Origin: Parasponia andersonii
Taxonomy: Eukaryota; Streptophyta; Magnoliopsida; Rosales; Cannabaceae
Length of the DNA stretch: 64,000 nt
Assembly (NCBI GenBank): GCA_002914805.1
Contig: JXTB01000139.1
Coordinates: forward strand, 636,554 to 700,553
Direction: 5' to 3'
The translations under genes were made by a program, and so were the position numbers. The notes beneath the pieces are model-generated. The model had not been told where the DNA came from. It did no database searches and was given only the letters and a program-made list of their open reading frames with translations. Below are positions 25,241 to 36,559 of the stretch, one piece after another (the stretch's first letter is position 1; each line of letters starts with the position of its first letter).

Positions 25241-26836
25241 TGTGATGCCCAAGATTCTCACATACATAATGAGCCAATAATAAACATTTTCATATTATAT
25301 AATAGACATATCATGAAACTAGTGTTAATTTTATGATAAATTGCTCATTTTGATCGTTAAGTGCTTTCAATATGTATTAATATACTAATGGTTGTCAAAG
25401 TGTTCCCATGCAGTATAAAAGCTCAGTACTCTCAGAGAGAGAGCTTGGTGTGTGAAAAGAACAAAGAATACATTCATGAATAATAATAATACTATATGCA
25501 TATGCATTCAAACCATGTCTGTTGATAACTTGGTCAAATAGTAGTTTTTCGGTAAAATATATTTTTCACGCTTTTCAGAGCCAAATTCACTGTGCATTTA
25601 GCACGTCAAATAGCTTTAATTTAATTTTTAGGAATCATTTCTAGCATTTTTAAAAATTTTCGTTCCAAGTAAGCACAAGGTGGCAGTCACTGTACTGAAC
25701 TATGCTTAATTACACTAAGCTAGCTTAGATTCAGCTTAATCGCATAATGTCATCTTTGTGCATTCTATCAATTGGGAAATTATACTATGTTTGCATCACC
25801 AATTAGAGTCTAATTGAATTTCTTTTTATGTTTAATGATTGGTTATGGGGCTAGGTTCCACCAAATTATAATAAGATTGGCCATATAGGATCATAAGTCA
25901 AAGTATGACTAGATTTCACTTTCTAATCTAGCTTTCACCATTTTGGTCTACACTTGAGTGTATAGGATTGACCAGCAATGTGATGACTATTCTAAGGATG
26001 CTTTAGAGCTTGACACATGGAAAGTAAGGTGTAAAATACACAAAATACCCCTTAGAATTTAAGTTATGCCAGTCTTAGCCTTTAAGTATTGATTTTTGAC
26101 CAAATCTGGTCATTTCTTTCCTCTTCCTCCCCAGCCACGACTTGAACCACTCCAGCCACTTTCTATACTTCTCTCAACTCCCCTTATCCATATCTAAGAG
26201 TCTCCAAGTGGTAGAACTCAATTTGGGGCTCGAGAAAGCAAGATAGGTCCAAACTAGTCAAAGTAATTCTACTAGTTCTTCTACCTAGGTTTTGTTTTGG
26301 TATTTCAATTCTCCACTTGATACTACTTAAGTAATGTTTCCTCTAGGTCCTCTTGAGTCCTAATATCAATTTCAAAGCCTTAGAAATCAGTTTTGTGGAA
26401 GTAGAAGGCAAGAGATTCAACAAAAGTTCAAACTAGTCAAGGTGAGCTTTTTGTGGAATTTAGAATTGGTAATTTATTTCTATTGCTTTAGCTCTTAAAT
26501 TAAAGCTTTTATTTGATGAATTAAGGTCTAAGGAGACTTTATATATGGCTGGAAACACAGAATTTAAGTGGAGGATCAAAGTTAGTCTTAAAGCCCCAAA
26601 GTTTGGTACTTGTGGATTCAAGTGTTTCCAATGTTAGAATAAGTTCCCTATGCTTGTAATCTGATTTTATAAAATTGAAATGTGTATTTTGTTGATCCCA
26701 TGATGTAAATATATTTTTTTTGTTGCTGTTTGTGACAATAGAAAAGTGTAAAATTGGTTTTAAACTTTGTCTAAAACGAAAGGAATTCAAGTGTACCTAG
26801 ATTGCTCTAAATGATCCTCTTTGAGTTATATATGGG
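25241..26836 (+). mobile_element. T1 3' LTR, truncated
   Basis: Matches the T1 5' LTR outside its inverted block and T3 throughout, in direct orientation. A TATA-like element TATAAAAGCTCAG lies near 25,413 and a (GA) tract at about 25,435. The match to the 5' LTR stops abruptly after TTATATATGGG at 26,836 (5' LTR equivalent about 6,045), so about 1.3 kb of LTR end is missing. It is followed directly by AT-rich sequence that I assign to E0. Confidence 0.87.
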
Positions 26837-27401
26837 TAAAATTGAATTATGGCCACTAATTTCTAAAGAACATTTCCATTATGATTTTTCTTTTTTCCTA
26901 CCTTTTGAATTACCCACTAATTTTATCCCTTTCCTTTTCTATTTCTCTCATTTAAAGTTTTTATCTTCCTAAGGTAAAACTTTACTACTCTTCATCTTTT
27001 TCTATAAGTTATTTTCCTCCCTTAGATTGATTTATCTACTTAATTCTTTGTATACTTAAATTCTAGCCATTAAAATTATGGCATGGTACTATTTTGGTGC
27101 AACCATTAACTTTAGTTTATAAAATATAACAATTTTTTAATGTGACATAAACATGTCACATTTTTAATTAGGTTATATTGATGTACATAATATAATTATT
27201 GTAGATTAAGGAAAACTAACTTAGAATTTCTAAGTTAAATTAAGGATTAACTATGATTTTCTTATGTAATAAAATTTAACATTAAAATAATACTACACAC
27301 ATAATTTCAAGTATTTACGAATGTAAACTTATTTAAATTCGACACTAAGTTTATAATAATTCTACTAATATTACAAATCTAAGGATTCCTAGGGGGTTAT
27401 A
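26837..27401 (-). mobile_element. E0: outer LTR, right part
   Basis: AT-rich non-coding sequence ending GGGGGTTATA immediately before the TATCC duplication. GTTATA mirrors the TGTAAC start at 2158, as one substitution of GTTACA. No coding similarity is seen. The assignment to the same LTR as 2158-4693 rests on the terminal sequences and the duplication, not on internal similarity. Confidence 0.55.
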
Positions 27402-27406
27402 TATCC

Positions 27407-28800
27407 AAGAATCAAAAGTTCTTCTTTTGTAGCCACAAATGAGAATCAAACTTTGATTTTTGGTACTCATACCAATTTGGGTCCTTGAGTGTTAGTTCTA
27501 GATTCTTTCAGTACCCAATCTAGTTTTCTACCAAAATATGCATTCTTCTTCACAAAGTATGAAAAAGTAGTATGTCCATCTTGATTGTAATAAGTGCAAG
27601 TGTGTTTGGTGTCACTAGTACTAGCTTTTACAAAATTATTTTTGAGGTATTTTTATTTTATAAAAGATTTATACCCAATACCTCCTTTGTCAAAAACACA
27701 TTATTATCCACCAAGCATCATATCAAAGTTATTCTTTCCATTTATAAATTTGTGGATAACTTTGGTCAAGTCTAAAACCTTGTCATTTAAGAAAGTGTTT
27801 TCTTTAGACAAAATATCACAACTACTACAACATAAATTTACTTCGTTTCCTTTTGTAAACTCTTCAATCTTTTAAGACAAACTAAGAATATCCTTTCTAA
27901 GAGCATTGTTTTTGAAAATGATTTTTTCATAGTTTTTGTGTAAATCTTTGAAATCACTCAATAAATTTTCATATGATAAATCACAATCGCGATCATGAAA
28001 TTCAATTTTAGGTTCAAGTGAGTTTACCTTATTTTCTATTGTTATGAAGCAGATGTTGGCAATTTCTTCTTGTTCTTCTCCTTCGAATTCTTCTTCTTCA
28101 CTATCATCCCATGTGGCCTTCACTGTCTTCTTCTTCATTTTTTTTCTCAAGGGACATTCATTCTTCATGTGACCCGGTTTCTTACATTCAAAGCAAGTGA
28201 TTGGTCATCCTTTATTTTCTTTTCTCGGAGGTCATTGCCTTTGGTGTTTTTCTTGAAATTCTTATTTTTGAAGTTTAGGTACTTCTTGTACCTTCTAGTA
28301 AGTAGCCTAATGTCTTCAAGCTCACTATCTGCAAATTCTTCTTCTTCCTCAATGTTTTCTTGCATGGAGGCTTTGACTGCTATTCCTTTATTTTTCTTCT
28401 CCTCTCCAACCTCTTTATTTGTTTCCTCCATATAAATTTCATGGGTCATAAGAGAACCCATAAGTTCTTCAAGAAGAAGTTTTCTAAAATCCTTAGCTTC
28501 ATGAATGGCCACCACCTTACTTATATATACTCGAGGGAGGCTTCGAAGAATCTTGCTCACTGACTCACCATTTGGAAATATTTTTCCTAGAGCACCAAGA
28601 GAGTTAATAATAGTTTTGAATCTAGAAAACATTTGTGAAATAGATTCATCTTTTTCCATTTTAAACAACTCACAATTTCTAGTAAAAATATTGATTCTAT
28701 TTTCTTTCATTGAGCTAGTTCCTTGAAAAAAGACTTCTAGCATGTTCCATAATTCAAAAAAAATTGTTAAGGCTAGCCATCTCAAAAATAGTTAAGTTTT
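27407..28800 (-). pseudogene. SIRE-like copia gag and gag-protease junction, degenerate
   Basis: The minus strand encodes a UBN2-type copia gag (28,785-28,165) with GTSSMKENRINIFTRNCELF and a conserved LRSLPRVY segment. An acidic stretch and an intact CX2CX4HX4C zinc knuckle follow (CFECKKPGHMKNEC, 28,195-28,154), reached only by a frameshift. A second diverged cysteine-histidine segment (CTYYNQDGHTTFSY, about 27,600) and GPKLV then VPK close to the protease come next. Stops appear near 27,450 and 27,430. The last codons line up with the protease at 2157 when one TATCC copy is removed, so this is the 5' half of the element at 1-2157. Confidence 0.9.
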
Positions 28801-28818
28801 AAAAATTTGAGCACCAAG

Positions 28819-28829
28819 TTCTGATACCA
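28819..28829 (-). promoter_or_regulatory. Copia primer-binding site
   Basis: The minus strand reads TGGTATCAGAA just downstream of the copia 5' LTR, a one-base variant of the initiator tRNA-Met complement TGGTATCAGAG. It fixes the orientation and the 5' LTR boundary at about 28,832. Confidence 0.8.
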
Positions 28830-28831
28830 AT

Positions 28832-29195
28832 TATAAGTCCAAGGTTAGCTAACCCAAGAAGAGGGTGAATTAGGTTTTAAAAACTTTTTCAAATCTTGGT
28901 TAAAAGATAAGTAAATTTAGCAAGTAAAAACCACAATAAGTAAAAATAGAAAAATTGCATTCACAAACTCAAGATAAATAATTTTAAGGAGATAGGGATA
29001 AAGAAATGCAACCACTATTTTTACGAAGCTCAACAAATACGACGATTTATCTATGTCCCTAGCTCTTGGTAACCCACTTTGAGCTATCTACAATCGGGAC
29101 AAGAGAATGGACTTGACCTTCCCATTTACACAATAAGTACTTTCTTCTTAAGCACACTTATACCTTTACAATAGCTTTGAATAAAACTCTATTAT
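28832..29195 (-). mobile_element. Copia 5' LTR, truncated
   Basis: Aligns with the complete solo LTR at 30,602 from TCCAAGGTTAGCTAACC onward for about 360 of 1298 bases, then similarity stops near 29,195. The outer end of the LTR is lost and the sequence joins a gypsy gag remnant, so no TSD can be read on this side. Confidence 0.8.
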
Positions 29196-30095
29196 GCCTT
29201 TACAAGGTGTGACATAAGCGCTTGAGGCTTGAAACTGATGGATGAAATCTTGTGAAAATTGTTCCTACAAAGTGATGAACTCCTTGGGCTTATTCTGGAA
29301 CCACTTCTTTGCTTCCTTTGCAAGTGTTACTGTTCAAGTCCATCAGATTGTTGAACAGGTCAAGGTGATCACATGTATCAAGTTTTCCTTTAAATGCAAC
29401 AATGGTTGGCATTTTGAAACCATCAAGAAGAATTGCTTCCTAAATCTCTTCGCTTAAAGGTGAACTATGTCTCTCTACTTGAAATTCTTCACGAGCAGCC
29501 AGATGATTCAACTTGATTCCCATGCAAGCTAACTCATTGATTATAAGTTCTTTTCTATTAGCGAGTATAGCACTTGAACTTCTTCTTGTCGTTGTTTAAG
29601 TTGTGTTAGCTCGTTGTTGATTTAGTTGATCTCATAGGTCTCATTCCTTTACACAATCCAGGTCACTCTGTGTGTGACCTATTCTCTCCAACATACTTCC
29701 ACCATCTCAAGCTTGCTCATTCGGTCAATGCGAATGTATTCTTTCGTTGAGGCATAGTTGGTAAGCTTTCAATTTCCATTCTAATGGGCTGGCTAGGATT
29801 TAGAAGTGTATTTTCTCATTTTGCTATACTTTGTGCATGCGAGCCCTCAACTATCTTTCTTATATCTAGACAACTGCGAATATTGTCAGATTGTATGGGA
29901 TGGAACCTTGATGATTGTTGCAGTTGTTGATGAGCAATTTGCCCTGTTATACCTTCTAACAGGATCTTGATTGAATCAATAGTATTTCAAACTTCGTAAA
30001 TAGCTTCTTCTTGGCTGATTTATTGTACATACAAATCAGTTAGATTTGCATGTTCATCAACCCCTTCCATTGGCTCTTTTCCTAAACTACACCAT
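29196..30095 (-). pseudogene. Tat/Ogre-like gypsy gag remnant (left of Athila insertion)
   Basis: Minus-strand translation gives a gag-like MPTIVAFKGKLDTCDHLDLF followed by NNLMDLNS. After a frameshift it gives AKKWFQNKPKEF, the tail of the Retrotrans_gag pattern (relatives read GAAKEWF or similar). Upstream (about 29,500-30,095) lies a gag N-terminal region with NPSQPIRMEIESLPTMP and many stops. It continues at 43,505 on the other side of the Athila element. Length and stops show an old dead copy. Family placement rests mainly on the primer-binding site at 43,723. Confidence 0.65.
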
Positions 30096-32789
30096 TGTTG
30101 AACTATGTCTAATATAAAACACAAGTATACGGGCCGCAGTAAATAATACATATAGTAAGAGAGTATCATTCCCATGAAGAGCACTTGATTCATAAATTGC
30201 AATCTACTAATTGAAACTAGTTTCTAATTTATCTGAACAATAATAATTGATTGTTTTAAGTAACAATTAAAATGTAAATTACCATGTAAAATGCAAGAAT
30301 TGAAATAGAAAATCATCAACAAAATTGGTTATAAAAGCAATGATAAGGAACCTAAGGATGCAATCTACCCTCTAACTCCTCTAACTACTATTTTTCCTCA
30401 CCATTCATTCATCCATTTAGAGTTGACAATTGAGAATTTGAATATATTCACATACTTCTTTCCAGTACATAATTGAAAACACCTACACAAATTGATTAGA
30501 TTTATTAAGTTCAGTAATTCTCAAAGAGGTTATGCAAGTCACATAGGTATATTCCTATCCTATGTAAACTCACTCCATATTAGGTGATCTTATGTTATTC
30601 TTGTACGTCCAAGGTTAGCTAACCTAAGAATGGGAGTGAATTGGGTTTTTAAATCATTTTCGAACTTTTGTTGAAAAACAAGTAGATTTAGCAAGTAAAA
30701 ACTACAATAAGTAAAAATAGATAAATTACATTTATAAACTCAAGATAAATAAATTTAAAGAGATAGGGATAGAGAAATGCAACTAGCTCTTAGCAACCTG
30801 CTTTGAGCTATCCACTATCAAGTCAAAAGAATGGGCTTGACTTTCCCCTTTACACAACAAGTGCTTTCTTCTTAGGTACACTCACGTCTTTATAACAGTT
30901 TTGAATCCGACTCTAACACGGATTGTTTAGACTTTTGTACTAATCTCACCTAAATCGGGTTGTTTATGAATCTGGTGTCAACCTCACCTCATAAATACAA
31001 TTTGATTTTTGTTTGTTGATGCACTCAACTATAATCTCTTTAATGAAAAGGATTGATATAAGGTAAGCCTAGAGAGAATAAGTGAAAACTCAAGGTATGA
31101 TCAGTTTGGCTCAATTGACTTTGGTGAAAAAATAGATTTTAAAGTTTGATTCATAAAAGATGATTTGAAAAACTTGAAAATATGTATAAAGCAATATAAG
31201 AATGTTCAAAAATTGTTTCTAGTGTTAAAAAGCTTCTACTTAAAGACTAGAATGAAAACTAGCTATTTATGATCATTTGATAGATAATCTACCTTTTTCG
31301 ACAGACCGAAAGTTTCTTATCGGTCGATCGAAAATACTAGCCGTTAAAAGTACAGTTCTAATGGTCAGATTTTAAAAAGTCATTAGAACCAGAAAACAGA
31401 GGAATCGGTAGATTGATTCTCACTGTCAATCTGCCGATTCTAGCCGAGAGTATATTTTCAATTTTATTTCAAGACTTTTCAATTGTTTCAAAAAAGTGAC
31501 TTTATAAATTGATTTAATATATAATATAGAGACTATAAAAATTCATAAATCAATTCAAATGCTTGTATAAAATAAATTTTATATTTTAATTAGAAATAAA
31601 TAGATTTGAGAGTTTTGCTTTGAAAAATTTCCAATATTATGAAAAATTTTAGCCATTAAAGATCATATAATGTGTAGATAAATATTCGAAAACAAGAACT
31701 AAGTATATAACCTTTGCTAGTCTAGATCTTGTTAACTTGATCTTTGTCTTTAAGCTCTTTTCCATAATCCATCTTAAATATCTTATGATCTTTTCAATTT
31801 AACTTGCTGCATACTCAAGTAGATTATTAGTTCTTTATCATATGTTTATTAACTTCAAAATAAGAGTGTATGATTGATGATACAAAGTATGACTCAACAA
31901 TTCTACATATTCCAAACCTAAATTCCCTTTCCCAAGTTCATATTCGTTTCACAATATAACTTTATTTAATGGCTAAGAAAATAGATGCATTTAGCTTATG
32001 ATAGATCAATCAACTCAACAATGGATATCCAGAACAGTTGAGAAAAACTAGATAAATGGATTACATTAGAGATTCAATTCCCTCCCTAGAAATTAAGTTT
32101 AGCTCATAGTCAAACAAAATGAATCACAACAAATATAATAAAATTAATACATATTCATTTTTAGAAAATAAAAGAGAAAGAAAAGAGCAAGAAGAAAGAA
32201 TCACAAATCAAAATATAGGAATTCTGCAAGCTGTTCTGCACTTTCTGGAATTGAAACACCAAAGTTCTACTGCGGCACTAGACTGGTTACAAGGCAAGGG
32301 TTAAAACGGGTGATGCAACATTGAAATGTGGCACTACAATGCCATTATCTCTAGGATCTAGCATCGACATTGTGTAGTGGCACTGGGGCACCACTTGCTC
32401 TAGGAAACGACATTGTACTGCCTACTATTAGCACTACAGTGCCAACTCTCTGGAAGTAATGGCACTACAGTGCTAATTTATGGCATTACAGCACTAACTT
32501 TCTAGTAGTTCGGCACTATAATTACCATTGTAGCACTGAGGTGCCACTTCCTAGTATTGGCTTTGCTCTAAATCTTCGTATTAAGATATCTGTCACTTGC
32601 CTTCACTTGTTGCAATAGGTGTTTGATAAAAATTTGACTCAATTTAGCTCCATAGTTCAATATTCTCTGCTCAATGGCTTCTCACTTGAAATGTGCATAA
32701 AAAATAACAAATCAAATAAAAAAAGCTCAAAGATGAGCAATTCTTAAGCTCGAAAAGAGATTAAAATTAAGTGTAAATTACACTTAACA
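30096..32789 (-). mobile_element. Athila-like 3' LTR (left copy), interrupted
   Basis: About 1.39 kb after removing the copia solo LTR at 30,602-31,899. It matches the right LTR (42,028-43,504) along its length: TAGTAAGAGAGTATCATTCC near 30,154 and near 42,088, and GGCTTTGCTCTAAATCTTC near 32,559 and 43,270. A short-palindrome cluster lies at 32,260-32,560. It ends CACTTAACA next to the polypurine tract. Confidence 0.85.
30602..31899 (-). mobile_element. Solo LTR of the SIRE-like copia family
   Basis: 1298 bases from TGTACGTCCAAGG to GACTCAACA, flanked by perfect ATTCT duplications (30,597-30,601 and 31,900-31,904). It is the full-length version of the LTR truncated at 28,832-29,195. It inserted in the left Athila LTR; the right Athila LTR runs uninterrupted through the equivalent place (about 42,510). 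No internal domain, so it is a product of LTR recombination. Confidence 0.9.
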
Positions 32790-32804
32790 AACTCCCCTAA
32801 ACTT
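32790..32804 (-). promoter_or_regulatory. Athila-like polypurine tract
   Basis: The minus strand reads AAGTTTAGGGGAGTT directly before the LTR start TGTTAAGTG. The position and purine run fit the plus-strand primer. Confidence 0.75.
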
Positions 32805-34600
32805 AATCAAAAGCTTGTCTTTGAGTTGAAAAAACAAAAGAAAATTGAAAATGACTAAAACAACACAAAAGTAAAATGAAGATAACATGAACAGAGCTTT
32901 TGAATGTGGTTAAACTTGTTTTAGCACTCACTAAAAGATAAATAGCTCAATGGAAACTTAAGCATCATAATAGTTTAGAATTTTGATTCTAATAGTAGCT
33001 TGGCTCTGTTTTCAACTCTTATATGTGTGTGTAAAAAATGTTTACATCTACCCTTCATACTTGGATTGCTTTATGCAAACTTAGGATACATGCTCATAGT
33101 TATCTGGGTATCTCATAAGCCTACTTTTCATATCAATCTCTATTGACATAGAATAATACCAAATTAAAGATTAATAGGTCTTAATCATATTGTAATGCAA
33201 GGCTTGGTTACAAGAGGATGGAATAGTAACTATTTAGGTTCAGTTCACACTATAGATATTATTCTCTACTCAACTAACATACTCTTTTTATAAAATTCCA
33301 CAACATTTTTTTCAAACTTAATTTTCGACCCATTCTTAAATTTTTCTTCTCTACTATTCAACTAGAAAATCAAGTTAACAACTAGAAAATACAAGAATCT
33401 TTTTTTTGTACAATTCATTTCCAATATAGAATAGGCAAACTTCTTTCAAAATGACTTCTCTTTTCATTCTACATAATCTGCTCACATATCATTCATCTAT
33501 GGTGTAGAAAGGCAATTTGGGAAATTATTTATCGGTAGGAAAGGTTATGAGGCTCACAAAATGAGAAGACTAAGTCATAGGCTCAATGGTGAAGACTAAG
33601 AGTGTTACATTTATGGGTAGGCTTGAAAAGCTTAACCGGTCCAAAATGTCCTACATCATTTCTTTAGTTTTCGTCTTATCTAAGATTTCTCCTTGATTGA
33701 CAATTAAAGAGGCTCTAAGATGACATAAGACTCAATATTTTTCTAAGCCATAAGTATAAAACTACTCTAAGTAATTCAACGCTACATATTCATAATTGTG
33801 TGCAGAATGTGTTCAAGAGTTCTTCACAAAGAAAAACTACAAGAGATTTAAGCACATAAATAGTCATGATATTAAATGTTTTGAAAGAGAGCTATCTCAC
33901 ACAAACTCTCAATCATATCATTGGTAATTAACTTCCCTTAGAAGCTCAAAACAACAAAAATAAACAAAATAAAAAGACAAAATTCATAGAAATTAAAGTC
34001 ATCGAAGACAAAAAATACCCAAAATAAAGAAAAGAAGAGATGTTCTGAAGTTCATCACAAATAACAAAAATAAGAAAAAGAAGGTAAGTGGAAGAAAATA
34101 ACTCCCCCGAACTCGATTTATGCATTATCCTCAATGCACAAAGTAGTGAAAGGGCAAAGGGAGAGGCACATACCTGATGGGATATCGCTTGGTCTCTAAG
34201 GTAGGGTCAGTGTCGAGGTGACCTCCTATTGCGGGTAGCGGTGGTTATGGTGGTAGTTGGTGCACTAGATGACCTAGCGGCATCAGAAACTGTGACATAT
34301 TCATGCCAAAGTAAGTGGCGAACATGTTGATACAGTTGGATTGATAATCAACCCATTGGTAGCACCATTGTTAGTGAGCTTAAAACTGCTTGAATTCTTG
34401 ACGATGCTTATAGAGGCTCTATTCCACTAAGATCAATCACTGAAGCATAGAGCTAGACTTGTCAATGGGGTTAGAATCAAAGTTAGATTGTTCCTCTTCT
34501 TCATCAGGCTCTGTTGTAGTTTCTGGGACTAAAGCAATAGTATTTTGTCGACTGGATGAAGCTCCCACAGAAGAGCGAGAGGCGGAATCATTTTTCATAA
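32805..34600. other. Athila-like 3' internal region, no recognisable coding
   Basis: AT-rich sequence between the polypurine tract and the downstream ORF remnant. I see no conserved protein segment on either strand. A long non-coding stretch before the 3' LTR is usual for Athila elements. Confidence 0.6.
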
Positions 34601-35340
34601 CTCGCAACAAGGTAGGAAAGTTAAAAACATGCTAAGGGGTGACTAGCTCATCTGTGGAAGCCTAAACTACTCCCGCTCTAGAGCACAACTCAATAAGTAA
34701 AGAAGGGCATGCCATTCCATTTCTCACTTTGTAGATGGTATGCAAGATGGAGCACTTAATAAATCTCCCAACGCCAATAGACAATCCTTTTATAATGGCA
34801 TAGAGGAGAATAACACGATCAGGAGCGATATCACTGATGAGACACCAGCATAAGGCGAGCATTGACAAAATAAGACTAGATTTTAGAGGATGTGGACATG
34901 GAATTAGTTTTGAGACATTTGCGCTCGTCTTTATGCTAGACCTATTGAGTGCTCAGTTTACATAAAACTCTAAGTATATCATTATAGTCTGGTACCTTTT
35001 TAAAGATAGCTAACTCATCATTATCAATACTAGGTAACCTAAAACAGCTGTTTATGGAAGCTCTAATAAATGAGACATTCTGACCGTGCGCCTTAGTCAT
35101 ATAGTTTCTATGCTCAGCAACACTAGCATAGAATTCTTACACAATGATATGAACTCTCGCATTAGGTTGGTCACAAAGTTTCTCCTATTTTCTTCTTTTA
35201 ATTTTGGCAACTATCCTCGCCCACATCAAAACCTCTCTCTAGAATTACCGTTCTCTTGCTCCCAAACTAGTTAAAAGCTTCTAAAGAGACTAAGTGATCT
35301 TGGTCACAACTTAGACTTGCAACTATGAATTTCCTTCTTG
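34600..35340 (-). pseudogene. Athila downstream ORF (putative plant transposon protein), remnant
   Basis: Minus-strand segments EFYASVAEHRNYMTKAHGQ and FRLPSIDND (about 35,150-34,990), then DRVILLYAIIKGLSIGVG and PSLLIELCSRAGVV (about 34,820-34,665), in that order. They resemble the domain annotated in plants as 'putative plant transposon protein', found in Athila elements downstream of pol where some members carry an env-like gene. A Glu-rich tail follows (EPDEEEEQSNFDSNP, about 34,500). At least two frameshifts and several stops. I do not claim an envelope function: no signal peptide or membrane segment is visible. Confidence 0.7.
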
Positions 35341-36550
35341 GTGACATTGTGTTTACTCTAGAGCTTGAAAGTGATATTAATACCAAAAATTGATGATGGT
35401 ACGTGAGAACCCACTAAATTCCCCAAATAGGATCACCAACTATCACTTGTGCAACCATAACACACCAACAAACAATAATGAATTGTGCACTTGAATCGAA
35501 GCAACAACTCACAATATACCACTAAGTATGTGCTCGCTTCAGCTTCAAAATTTCCTCATTCAATGGACACAACTTTGATCAATAAAAAACCCAATTGAAG
35601 CAAAAGTCCCGCAAACAGATCACTTAAAAGTTAACCAGCTTGCACAGGTAAGTTATCAACACAAGATAACACAACTTGTTTTTTCCATATTTCCAAGAAG
35701 ATAAAGTCATCTAAAATCATTCCCATCTTACTTAGAAGCTTCAAGTTAAAGTTCCCAACTCAAACTCCCCTCAAATACATCAAATTCGTGTACCAAACTC
35801 TATGTAAGCATTTTGTCGAACATTTAGTGTGCCCAGAAAATGTTCACTTGAAACTATGATCTTAATCTATCCATGATTTCCCAAATTTACAGATCACCAT
35901 ACAATTAGTCAAGTACACTCCATAATTCCACCGCTAATTCGAAAATAAGAGAAAAATTACTTATGTGAAGTGGTTTCTTTAGTGACTTGTGTGATCCTCC
36001 AATCTTGACCATGAAGAAGTTGGGTGGTAATGGTGCAGTTTTGGTTGATCGAGGGGGAAATAGTGAGGTTTAAGTGTTTATTTTTATAGGTTGATGGAGG
36101 AAGGAAAATGGTAAGAATGGAAGGAAAGAGTTAGAATGAAGAGAGGTGGAGGAAATGAGAGGAAGGTAGCTATAGCTCTCTTTAATTTTTTTTTTAATAT
36201 CTTTCGCATTGGCCCTGCAACGCCATTTTTGTTTTTTTCCCTGGTAGTGCCGCAGCACCAAAAGTGGCCTTGCAGCACCACCACCTGGGCTAGTAGGTGT
36301 CTTGTGTCATTGGGGTGTACCCTAGTATGGCGCAGGAGCAGCATTTTGACATCTAAAGTCGCCAAAATGATGGCACGACTTCCTTTTTCTTTGCAATTAA
36401 TCCCTTCAAAGTATATTTTCTTCATTGTGTCTTCAAATAAATAACCATTACAAGAACTCTAAAATAAATTTTCATTCTTATTCATCTTAAAATCTTGGGT
36501 TGTCTCCCAAGTAGTGCTTGTTTAGTATCCCTTACTTGACATTGCTATTC
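35341..36550. other. Athila-like spacer between pol and downstream ORF
   Basis: No convincing coding. A GC-richer patch at 36,205-36,310 carries several GCAGCACCA and TGCAACGCCA words like the palindrome cluster of the LTRs. Open frames overlapping it on both strands look like by-products of that patch. Confidence 0.5.
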
Positions 36551-36559
36551 CTCATTAAG

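Noticed and set aside
32119..32304. 61-codon Glu/Lys-rich frame
   Set aside because: Lies inside the Athila LTR, and the partner LTR does not preserve the frame.
36084..36444. 100-codon open frames on both strands in the Athila spacer
   Set aside because: Overlapping frames on both strands in palindrome-rich DNA; no conserved segment.
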